Made by a program: the position numbers and the translations under genes. A stretch of DNA of 9,004 nt, taken from positions 1 to 9,004 of the forward strand of contig CADBPL010000240.1 in the NCBI GenBank assembly GCA_902796535.1, in the 5' to 3' direction. This document shows, one piece after another, positions 1-5,856 of the stretch; position 1 is the stretch's first letter, and the number at the start of each line of letters is the position of its first letter. The DNA is from Oscillospiraceae bacterium. Its GTDB lineage: Bacteria > Bacillota > Clostridia > Oscillospirales > Acutalibacteraceae. The notes under the pieces are model-generated. The model was not told where the DNA came from, did no database searches, and saw only the letters and a list, made by a program, of their open reading frames with translations.

Positions 1-326
1 ACGCTCTCAATGCCGTTGAGGCAGCCGGCCTTCGCCTTGTAGCCTTCGGAAACGGCAATGATCTCGCCGTTGCGCGCTTTCAGGCGGAAACGGTATTCGC
101 CCGCTTTGTCAAGATACACCTCAAATTTGGGGTGCTTCACGGCGACGACTTCTTCGACGGTCTGGTCTTCAATTTCGCCCGCGCAGCAGTTTTTGACGCT
201 TTGAATGCCGTTCATGCAGGCAGCTTCGGCGGTGTAAACCTCGGAGGTGGCGATCACTTCGCCGTTACCCGCTTTCAGGTCGAATTTTATGCCGGTATTG
301 GTCTGCTTGACTACGAATTTGCCCAT
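1..326 (-). CDS. DUF1508/YegP-type two-repeat protein (C-terminus outside window)
   Basis: The reverse strand reads from ATG at 326 through 108 codons and runs off the window at base 1, so the C-terminus is missing. The protein is two copies of one unit of about 50 residues. Residues 14-42 (K-F-D-L-K-A-G-N-G-E-V-I-A-T-S-E) and 79-106 (R-F-R-L-K-A-R-N-G-E-I-I-A-V-S-E) match closely, each followed by a Y-x-A-x-A-x-C-x-N-G-I segment. This is the pattern of the DUF1508/YegP family: small, soluble proteins of unknown biochemical role whose repeats form a swapped beta structure. There is no signal peptide. An AAAGGACG ribosome site lies just upstream of the ATG, and a dedicated promoter is visible at 383-411, so it is probably transcribed alone. 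Family assignment is strong; no function should be inferred. Confidence 0.88.
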   Translation of the reverse strand, partial: MGKFVVKQTNTGIKFDLKAGNGEVIATSEVYTAEAACMNGIQSVKNCCAGEIEDQTVEEVVAVKHPKFEVYLDKAGEYRFRLKARNGEIIAVSEGYKAKAGCLNGIES

Positions 327-382
327 AATAACGCACGTCCTTTCCAGTATCTGTTTACATTCAGGAGGGTTCCTGCAAGACT

Positions 383-411
383 AATTTACCACAATTTTTT
401 CATAATGTCAA
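383..411 (-). promoter_or_regulatory. Sigma-A-type promoter for the DUF1508 gene
   Basis: On the reverse strand the -35 box is a perfect TTGACA (406-411), then a 17-base spacer, then TAAATT (383-388) as -10. The expected start is near 376, leaving a leader of about 50 bases before the ATG at 326. The promoter fills the gap right after the trmL stop codon at 429. No terminator is visible between trmL and this promoter, so some read-through from trmL is possible. Confidence 0.72.
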
Positions 412-428
412 CATTTCTTTGTACAACA

Positions 429-938
429 TTACCATTGGAGCGTGTGAAGCTGCCCTTCACACAGCAATTCGGGGTAATCCCACTGCCGCAGCACCTCGTA
501 AACGCCGACCGCCACGGAATTGGACAGGTTCAGGCTGCGCGCTGCGGAATCGTTGATCATGGGGATGCGAACGCAGCGGTCGGGGTTGGCCTTGAGCAAT
601 TCCTCCGGCAGCCCTTTTGTTTCCTTGCCGAACACCAGATAGGCGTTGTTCGGGTATTGGATGTCGCTGTGGCGGTGCAGCGCTTTGGTCGTGAAATAAA
701 AGAATTCGCCGCCCCGGTTCTTCTCGAAGAAATCAGCCGTGTTTTCATAATACGTGATGTCCAGCAAATGCCAGTAATCCAGCCCGGCCCGCTTGAGCTT
801 TTTATCATCCACCCTGAAGCCCATCGGTTCCACTAAGTGCAGCTTTGCGCCGGTGGCGGCGCAGGTGCGCGCAATGTTGCCGGTGTTCTGCGGAATTTCC
901 GGCTCGATCAAAACGATGTTCAGCACTGGTTTGCTCAT
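429..938 (-). CDS. trmL: tRNA (cytidine/uridine(34)-2'-O)-methyltransferase TrmL
   Basis: A 169-residue SPOUT-class methyltransferase, full length for the family. It transfers a methyl group from S-adenosylmethionine to the 2'-O of the wobble nucleotide (position 34) of certain leucine tRNAs, in the cytoplasm. The three SPOUT motifs are present: P-E-I-P-Q-N-T-G-N-I-A-R at 13-24; the cofactor loop F-G-K-E-T-K-G-L-P at 103-111; and the knot segment from R-I-P-M at 124 through S-L-N-L-S-N-S-V-A-V-G at 135-145. The fold is a trefoil knot that works as a dimer. The start is ATG at 938, preceded by GGAGAA at good spacing; the stop is TAA at 429-431. A promoter lies at 975-1002. This is an ordinary housekeeping gene that diverges from the plus-strand genes beginning at 1103. 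The exact tRNA substrate is inferred from the family. Confidence 0.95.
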   Translation of the reverse strand: MSKPVLNIVLIEPEIPQNTGNIARTCAATGAKLHLVEPMGFRVDDKKLKRAGLDYWHLLDITYYENTADFFEKNRGGEFFYFTTKALHRHSDIQYPNNAYLVFGKETKGLPEELLKANPDRCVRIPMINDSAARSLNLSNSVAVGVYEVLRQWDYPELLCEGQLHTLQW

Positions 939-974
939 ACTGCAGTTCTCCGTTTTATCAGATTTTCTGTTTTT

Positions 975-1002
975 ATTATACTACTTACTGCGCGAAAAAC
1001 AA
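975..1002 (-). promoter_or_regulatory. Promoter for trmL
   Basis: The reverse strand has TTGTTT (997-1002), a 16-base spacer and a perfect TATAAT -10 (975-980). The start site would be near 968, about 30 bases upstream of the trmL ATG at 938. The -35 is only a partial match, so the perfect -10 carries most of the support. Confidence 0.6.
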
Positions 1003-1102
1003 GCCGGTTCCCAATAATTTCCTGTGCCTGCCACTGTGATTTTTCGTATGATTCGCCCCGCGCCGCGCAAAATAGCATTACCAAAATAAAGGAGTGACAG
1101 CC

Positions 1103-1288
1103 ATGAAAAACGCAACGTCCAACATGATGAAGGGGATGGGCATCGGCATGGCGGTCGGCGGCGCAGCGGCGCTGGTCGGCTCCTCGATGATGTCTTCCGG
1201 CATGAAAAAGCAAACCAGAAAAAACGCCATGAAAGCCATGAAAGTGGTGGAAGGCTTTTTGGATGACGTCCACGATCGACTCAAGTAA
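1103..1288 (+). CDS. Small glycine-rich, probably membrane-inserted protein (61 aa), unknown function
   Basis: The start is ATG at 1103, preceded by AAAGGAG with an 8-base gap; an in-frame GTG at 1094 lies inside that ribosome site and is less likely. The 61-residue product has a short Met-rich N-terminus, a small-residue hydrophobic stretch at about 11-33 with glycines at 11, 13, 15, 19, 20, 26 and 33, and a basic amphipathic tail (34-61) with K-K-Q-T-R-K. The glycine spacing resembles a glycine-zipper membrane helix, which can mediate helix packing, and the rest looks like a cytosolic helix. I do not recognise a named family. It is the first gene of the plus-strand group, 85 bases before the deacetylase gene, and could share its transcript. 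The strong ribosome site and intact frame support a real gene. A weak TATGAT at 1047-1052 is the only candidate -10 seen upstream. Confidence 0.75.
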   Translation: MKNATSNMMKGMGIGMAVGGAAALVGSSMMSSGMKKQTRKNAMKAMKVVEGFLDDVHDRLK

Positions 1289-1373
1289 ACCCCATTTGCG
1301 CAAGAGAATTAGCGGCCCTGCGCCGCAAACATAAGCGCGTTTTTGCAGGGGATAACACGATGGAGGAGAAAAA

Positions 1374-2384
1374 ATGAAAAGAGTATTGTCGGCGATTCTG
1401 GCGGCGCTTTTGCTGCTTGCCCTGCCCGGCTGCGGCAGAAAAGAGAACGCACCGGAGGAAACTTCTGTGACGCCTATCGCAGGAAAACTTGCAAATCAGA
1501 CAGTGACGCAAACGCAAAATAAAACGTCAGATGCGCATCAGAAGGCTGGCGTAACGGCTGCTTTGTTTCGCCCTGAGGTAGTCACCGGAAAAGAAGATGA
1601 AAAGGCTTCGACCTTTACGGGCTATCTGCCCTTACCAAAAGTGTCGTTTTCCGTGGTAGAAGAAAACGGAAAAAACCTGCCGAAAACGGCGATAAATCAC
1701 AGCTTTGGCGTGGCAAAGAACGGTGAGCCGAACCGCATCAGCGTTGAGTCACAGGCCTTTTTTGACCGCAAGGGATACAACGCGGTCACCTATGATAATC
1801 GATCGTCTGACAAGGTGTTATACCTTACATTCGATTGCGGCTATGAAAACGGATTGACGAGCAGGGTTTTGGATGTTTTGCAGGAAAAGAATGTGAAGGC
1901 TGCATTTTTTTGCACTCTGGACCATATCAAAGCAGAACCGGAGCTGATTGCCCGCATGATCAAAGAGGGGCATATCGTCGGCAATCATTCGTCAAAGCAT
2001 CCGAATTTCAGCAAAATTTCGCGTACGGAAATGGCGCGGGAGATCGAGACCTGCGACAACTATCTGCGCGAGCATTTCGGCTATTCCGCGCCCTATTTCC
2101 GCTTCCCGGAGGGCGCGTACAGTGAGAGCGCGCTGGAGCTGGTGCAGTCGCTCGGCTACAAATGCGTGTTCTGGTCGCTGGCTTATTCGGATTGGGACAC
2201 CTCAAAACAAAAGGGGAAGGATTACGCGTTCCAGACCATCACGGCGCGGCTGCATCCGGGCGCTGTCATTCTGCTGCACGCTGTGTCGGCGGATAACGCG
2301 CAGGCGCTTGGCGATGTTATCGACCGGGCCCGTGAGCAGGGGTATGAATTCCGCAGCCTGACGCAGTTGCCGGCGAGTTTATAA
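1374..2384 (+). CDS. pdaA: PdaA-like muramic delta-lactam polysaccharide deacetylase, lipoprotein
   Basis: A 336-residue NodB-fold deacetylase. PdaA removes the N-acetyl group from muramic acid in peptidoglycan after the peptide is cut off, the step leading to muramic delta-lactam of the spore cortex. A signal peptide with lipobox L-P-G-C (Cys20) predicts a membrane-anchored lipoprotein on the outer face of the membrane. After a variable linker (21-145) the NodB domain shows T-F-D-C-G-Y-E-N-G at 152-160, the metal-binding H-S-S-K-H-P at 205-210, R-F-P-E-G at 243-247, W-S-L-A-Y-S-D-W at 267-274, and L-L-H at 300-302. The Y-E-N-G continuation and the segment around H-P-G-A-V-I-L-L-H are typical of PdaA rather than of chitin deacetylases. 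Cys155 sits where many NodB proteins have Asp and B. subtilis PdaA, as I recall, has Asn. GGAGGAG lies just before the ATG. A terminator follows the stop. Family is firm; the sporulation role is inferred. Confidence 0.88.
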   Translation: MKRVLSAILAALLLLALPGCGRKENAPEETSVTPIAGKLANQTVTQTQNKTSDAHQKAGVTAALFRPEVVTGKEDEKASTFTGYLPLPKVSFSVVEENGKNLPKTAINHSFGVAKNGEPNRISVESQAFFDRKGYNAVTYDNRSSDKVLYLTFDCGYENGLTSRVLDVLQEKNVKAAFFCTLDHIKAEPELIARMIKEGHIVGNHSSKHPNFSKISRTEMAREIETCDNYLREHFGYSAPYFRFPEGAYSESALELVQSLGYKCVFWSLAYSDWDTSKQKGKDYAFQTITARLHPGAVILLHAVSADNAQALGDVIDRAREQGYEFRSLTQLPASL

Positions 2385-2391
2385 AAAAAGA

Positions 2392-2420
2392 TTGACGAAA
2401 TTGTTTTCTTAAAGTAAAAT
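2392..2420 (+). promoter_or_regulatory. Sigma-A-type promoter of the five-gene sugar-kinase operon
   Basis: TTGACG (2392-2397), a 17-base spacer and TAAAAT (2415-2420) form a near-consensus promoter beginning eight bases after the pdaA stop. Transcription would start near 2427, inside the left arm of the pdaA terminator hairpin, so this promoter's own transcript would carry only part of that stem. It is the only good promoter seen before the ThuA-like gene and gives a leader of about 135 bases. Confidence 0.68.
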
Positions 2421-2422
2421 AT

Positions 2423-2462
2423 ATCCGTACCGTGCGCTGCATGGTGCGGATCTTTATTTTTA
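2423..2462 (+). terminator. Rho-independent terminator after pdaA
   Basis: A 13-base-pair stem (arms 2423-2435 and 2439-2451, two G-U pairs, three-base loop) is followed by a T-rich run, CTTTATTTTTA, at 2452-2462. It lies 38 bases after the pdaA stop and overlaps the start region of the next promoter. Confidence 0.82.
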
Positions 2463-2561
2463 GCGGATTTCTGTGAAAAGCGGAAGGGAGGAGCGATCCG
2501 GGCGTCAGGGCGGGCGTTTTCGTCTCGTTTTGTGTGGCTGCCGAATCGCATGGCAATTTTC

Positions 2562-3305
2562 ATGATCAAGGTTACTGTTTGGAATGAATATTTTCATGAA
2601 CGAAATGAGGCGCCGGTCGCGGCTGTTTATCCGAACGGCATTCACGGCTGTATCGCGGCGTTCCTCGGCGCCGACGCCGAATTCTGCGTGCGCACCGCGA
2701 CACTGGATGACCCCGAATGCGGCTTAACGGAGGAAACGCTTTGCGACACCGACGTTTTGCTCTGGTGGGGGCATTGCGCCCATGACAAGGTGCCGGATGA
2801 GGTGGCCGAGCGCGTGTGCCGCCATGTGCAGTGCGGTATGGGCTTTATCGCGCTTCATTCCGCGCATTTTTCCAAGCCGTTCCGCCGCCTGATGGGCACG
2901 ACCTGTTCGCTTTGCTGGCGGGAGGGCGACCGTGAGCGCGTTTGGAACATCGCGCCTTCTCACCCGATTATGCAGGGGGTAGACGCTTGCTTTGAACTGG
3001 AGCAGGAAGAAATGTACGGCGAGCGGTTCGACATCCCGGCGCCGGATGAGACCGTGATGCTCGGCTGGTTTGCCGGCGGCGAGGTGTTCCGTTCCGGCTG
3101 CTGCTGGACGCGCGGTCTGGGCAGAGTGTTTTACTTCCAGCCCGGCCATGAATACTACCCGACCTATTATCACCCCTCGGTTCAGCGCATTCTTGCCAAT
3201 GCGGTTCGCTGGGCGGCGCCGCAGTATCGGGTCGAAACGATCGAGTGCCCGCGCACCGAAAGCGTGGAGGAGCTTCGACGCAAAAAGAAGGAGGCGTTAG
3301 CGTGA
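2562..3305 (+). CDS. ThuA-like (trehalose utilization family) glutamine-amidotransferase-fold protein
   Basis: A 247-residue ThuA-family protein. Members have a class I glutamine-amidotransferase-like fold and usually sit in sugar-utilisation loci; ThuA itself is linked to trehalose catabolism in rhizobia, but the reaction of most members is unclear. Visible landmarks: N-terminal beta strand I-K-V-T-V-W-N-E at 2-9; L-L-W-W-G-H-C-A-H at 66-74; G-F-I-A-L-H-S-A-H-F-S-K at 94-105 with the conserved His-Ser; S-H-P-I at 133-136; and the His/Tyr-rich Q-P-G-H-E-Y-Y-P at 193-200. There is no signal peptide, so it is cytoplasmic. I chose ATG 2562 because the family normally begins exactly there; in-frame GTG 2532 and ATG 2550 are possible, and none has a good ribosome site. 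It opens the operon and overlaps the next gene by four bases, suggesting translational coupling. A charged tail (K-K-K at 241-243) encodes the next gene's ribosome site. Confidence 0.85.
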   Translation: MIKVTVWNEYFHERNEAPVAAVYPNGIHGCIAAFLGADAEFCVRTATLDDPECGLTEETLCDTDVLLWWGHCAHDKVPDEVAERVCRHVQCGMGFIALHSAHFSKPFRRLMGTTCSLCWREGDRERVWNIAPSHPIMQGVDACFELEQEEMYGERFDIPAPDETVMLGWFAGGEVFRSGCCWTRGLGRVFYFQPGHEYYPTYYHPSVQRILANAVRWAAPQYRVETIECPRTESVEELRRKKKEALA

Positions 3306-4099
3306 AAAAGCGAGCAGTTTGCTTCGCAGTCGCCATGGTCGTTCTTTCCACGGTTCTGACGGCCTGCAGCATCGGCGGCGGTTCGCAGGAGCCGGCTGAC
3401 AAGAAGCAGACGAGCACCGCCCTGTCTTACAGCGAAAAGGCGTCTTACTACGACCAGCTTGTGGCCGGTGAGAACGATCCGATCCCGCTCACGACCGCGC
3501 TCAACAGCGCGGTTACCATTGAGGGCGACGCCACGCTGCTGGAGGATGATCTTTATCAAAAGGTCGTGAATCTGGCCAATCAGGTTTTTCCGCGGATGCG
3601 CTCAAGATTCAGAGAAAACACCTCGCTGTCGATCTCGATCGTTCTTGACGGTTCATCGGCGGGCTATTCCCCCTGTTACGCGGTCGGCAACACGATCGTG
3701 CTGAACACCGACTGGCTCAACAAGCATCCCACAGAATGCGACGTTCTCATTGAGGCTTTTGCCACTGTCTTTTTTACGTATAAGAATGAAACGGCTCCCG
3801 AATGGCTCCTGAGCGCGATGAAGCTTTGTGTGCGGGACGAATATGGCCAAAACAAAGAAGGCTCTTCTCTCAAGCTGCCGGAGCATTACAACGGAAATCC
3901 TTATGATAAAGACAAGACATCGGCGGCGGCCTTTTTAAAGTGGATCCGGCAATCACAGCAGGTCGATATCGTGAGCCGTCTGCATTTTCAGCTGGCTTCA
4001 ACCGAAGGATACAAGCTTGACGTCTGGCAGTCGTCGACCGGCAAAACGCTGGATCAGCTCTGGGCGGCCTACAAATTGAGTGGAGCGAATTATGATTAA
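3302..4099 (+). CDS. Lipoprotein resembling basic secretory (BSP-type) peptidases, active-site residues apparently lost
   Basis: The start is GTG 3302, overlapping the previous stop and preceded by AAGGAGG seven bases upstream. The 265-residue product has a signal peptide ending in lipobox L-T-A-C (Cys22), so it should be a membrane-anchored lipoprotein. From about residue 80 it follows the layout of the plant/bacterial basic secretory protein family: a beta segment with Y-A-V-G-N-T-I-V-L-N at 126-135, then D-V-L-I-E-A-F-A-T-V at 147-156 where the family has a zinc motif of HExxH type, then P-E-W-L-L at 166-170, A-A-A-F-L-K-W at 208-214, and a C-terminal T-G-K-T-L-D-Q-L-W-A-A-Y-K at 246-258. 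The three zinc-motif positions read Glu151, Ala152 and Thr155, so no metalloprotease activity is expected. The family match comes from remembered consensus and could be wrong. A binding role on the cell surface is speculation. Confidence 0.6.
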   Translation: MKKRAVCFAVAMVVLSTVLTACSIGGGSQEPADKKQTSTALSYSEKASYYDQLVAGENDPIPLTTALNSAVTIEGDATLLEDDLYQKVVNLANQVFPRMRSRFRENTSLSISIVLDGSSAGYSPCYAVGNTIVLNTDWLNKHPTECDVLIEAFATVFFTYKNETAPEWLLSAMKLCVRDEYGQNKEGSSLKLPEHYNGNPYDKDKTSAAAFLKWIRQSQQVDIVSRLHFQLASTEGYKLDVWQSSTGKTLDQLWAAYKLSGANYD

Positions 4100-4718
4100 C
4101 CCGTATTTTGCGCCGCTGCTGGCGGAACGCGGCCAGCTTGACGGCGCGGCGCAGGTAAGGAATCTGACTGATTGCGGCTGGGCTGTCGGCAACCAATACC
4201 GCCCGCTCACTTCGTTTTGCTGCGGGGTGATCCGGGGGCAGGGGATCGCCGTGCGGCTGTTCACCCGGGAGACGGAGCCTCGCGCGCTCTGCACCGGGCG
4301 GGACGGCCCGGTCTGGACCGACAGCTGCCTGGAGTTTTTCTTTCAGCCCGGGCGCGGCGGCGCCTATCTAAACCTTGAAATGAACGCCAACGGCGCTTAT
4401 CTTGCCGCCGTCGGCTTAGGTCGGGCGGAACGGCGGTTTTTGCAGTCGTTCACCGATCTTGCCGTTGAAGTGGCGCCGTTTCGGCGGGCGGACGGCTGGG
4501 GCGTTGAGGCGTTTATTCCGTTCTCACTCGCGTCGGTCTGTTTCGGCGAGCCGTTTTCGCTCGCGGCGGGCGATTCGTTTTTTGCCAACGCCTACAAATG
4601 CGCGGACGATGCGCCGCAGCCCCATTATCAAGCTCTTTTTCCGGTCGGCACACCGAGCCCCGATTTTCATCGGCCGGAGTTTTTCGGAACGATCACAGTT
4701 ACAGAAGCGGAGGAATAA
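4092..4718 (+). CDS. CBM9-like carbohydrate-binding (DOMON-type) domain protein
   Basis: A 208-residue protein that is essentially one CBM9-like beta-sandwich. Recognisable elements are W-T-D-S-C-L-E-F-F-F-Q-P at 75-86, N-L-E-M-N-A-N-G-A at 94-102, W-G-V-E-A-F-I-P-F at 136-144, and the closing F-F-A-N-A-Y-K-C at 163-170, followed by H-Y-Q-A-L-F-P-V at 178-185 and F-H-R-P-E-F-F-G at 192-199. These match stand-alone proteins annotated as carbohydrate-binding family 9-like in gut Firmicutes and Bacteroidetes. CBM9 domains bind sugar chain ends on secreted enzymes, but here no signal peptide or partner catalytic domain is present, so the protein is probably cytoplasmic and its ligand is unknown. 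ATG 4092 was chosen for the GGAG six bases upstream; an in-frame GTG at 4080 is less likely. It overlaps the lipoprotein gene by eight bases and ends three bases before the kinase gene. Confidence 0.82.
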   Translation: MINPYFAPLLAERGQLDGAAQVRNLTDCGWAVGNQYRPLTSFCCGVIRGQGIAVRLFTRETEPRALCTGRDGPVWTDSCLEFFFQPGRGGAYLNLEMNANGAYLAAVGLGRAERRFLQSFTDLAVEVAPFRRADGWGVEAFIPFSLASVCFGEPFSLAAGDSFFANAYKCADDAPQPHYQALFPVGTPSPDFHRPEFFGTITVTEAEE

Positions 4719-4721
4719 CCG

Positions 4722-5837
4722 ATGATTGCCAATTTGTTCGATATTCATGAAATTATGTCACAGTATGAATTCAAAGGAGCCTATTACGACTTTTCCACCA
4801 TTGACAACGGTCATATCAACAACACCTTTGTGCTGAATTTTGACGATGACGGCGTGCAGAAGCAGTACATTCTGCAGCAGATCAACACCAACGTTTTCAC
4901 CGATCCGGAAGCGCTCATGCAAAACTATGTGGGCGTGACGAGCTTCATTCAAAAAAAGGTGATCGAGGCGGGCGGCAACCCAAAGCGCGAGTCGCTCAAG
5001 GTCTACTACACGCGGGACGGCAAACCGTTTTACACCGATAAGGGCGGCCGCGCGTGGCGTGTGATCAATTTTATCATCAACACCGACACCTATAATCTGC
5101 CCGACAACCCCGATATTTGCCGCAAGGCGGGCAAGGCCTTCGGCAAATTCCAGCAGATGCTGGCGGATTATCCGATCGACAGCCTGCACGAGACCATTCC
5201 CAATTTTCACAACACCGTGTCCCGTTTTGCCGATTTTCAGGCGGCGGTCAAAAATGATCTGTCCGGCCGCGCAGGCCGCGTGCAGCCCGAGATCGACTTT
5301 GTTTTGTCACGCAAAAAGGATTGCGGCGTGCTGCTTGCGCTGCTCAACAAGGGGGAGCTGCCCCTGCGCGTGACCCACAATGACACCAAGCTCAACAACA
5401 TTTTGTTTGATAAAAAAACGCAGGAGGGCATTTGCGTCATTGATCTTGACACCGTCATGCCCGGCCTTTCGCTCTATGATTTCGGCGACAGCCTGCGTTT
5501 TGCGGGCAACACCGCGGCTGAGGATGAAAAGGATCTGAGCAAGGTGCATTTCAACATGGATGTTTACCGCAGCTACACCGAAGGCTATCTTTCCGCGGCG
5601 GGCGGGAGCCTGACGGAGCTGGAGGTTTATTATCTGCCGTTTTCCTGCAAGCTGATGACGTTGGAATGCGGGATGCGCTTTTTGGGCGATTACCTCAACG
5701 GCGACACCTATTTTAAAACCAGCTATCCCGATCATAATCTCGATCGCTGCCGCACGCAGTTCAAGCTGGTGGAAGAGATCGAACGCAAATATACCGATAT
5801 GATGACGATCACGCAGAGCATTTATAACAATCTCTAA
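4722..5837 (+). CDS. nahK: N-acetylhexosamine 1-kinase-type (NahK/APH-fold) sugar kinase
   Basis: A 371-residue kinase of the aminoglycoside-phosphotransferase fold, close in length to bifidobacterial NahK (about 360). NahK phosphorylates the anomeric hydroxyl of GlcNAc or GalNAc with ATP in the cytoplasm, feeding the lacto-N-biose/galacto-N-biose route. Diagnostic stretches: G-H-I-N-N-T-F-V-L at 30-38 (nucleotide loop), I-L-Q-Q-I-N-T-N-V-F at 50-59 with D-P-E-A-L-M at 61-66, E-T-I-P-N-F-H-N-T at 157-165, the catalytic loop H-N-D-T-K-L-N-N at 219-226 (Asp221 as base, Asn226), the metal-binding I-D-L-D-T-V-M-P-G at 240-248, L-Y-D-F-G-D at 251-256, and M-T-L-E-C-G-M-R-F-L at 312-321. All expected catalytic residues are present. 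GGAGG lies eight bases before ATG 4722. No lacto-N-biose phosphorylase or epimerase gene is in the window, so the substrate is open; some relatives are annotated only as phosphotransferases. Confidence 0.85.
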   Translation: MIANLFDIHEIMSQYEFKGAYYDFSTIDNGHINNTFVLNFDDDGVQKQYILQQINTNVFTDPEALMQNYVGVTSFIQKKVIEAGGNPKRESLKVYYTRDGKPFYTDKGGRAWRVINFIINTDTYNLPDNPDICRKAGKAFGKFQQMLADYPIDSLHETIPNFHNTVSRFADFQAAVKNDLSGRAGRVQPEIDFVLSRKKDCGVLLALLNKGELPLRVTHNDTKLNNILFDKKTQEGICVIDLDTVMPGLSLYDFGDSLRFAGNTAAEDEKDLSKVHFNMDVYRSYTEGYLSAAGGSLTELEVYYLPFSCKLMTLECGMRFLGDYLNGDTYFKTSYPDHNLDRCRTQFKLVEEIERKYTDMMTITQSIYNNL

Positions 5838-5856
5838 TCGGAACGGAAGTGTTCTT

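Noticed and set aside
132..836. Plus-strand open frame of 234 codons
   Set aside because: It is antisense to both the DUF1508 gene and trmL, crosses their promoter, and has no recognisable domain.
1316..1350. CCCTGC/GCAGGG stem-loop before pdaA as terminator or riboswitch
   Set aside because: Six pairs around a 23-base loop with no T-run after it and no conserved riboswitch core; an alternative GCGC pairing before a T5 is only four or five pairs.
4722..5837. Aminoglycoside-resistance phosphotransferase
   Set aside because: The fold and HNDxxxxN motif are shared, but the G-H-I-N-N-T, L-Q-Q-I-N-T-N-V-F and I-D-L-D-T-V-M-P-G stretches are those of the N-acetylhexosamine kinase group, in a sugar operon.
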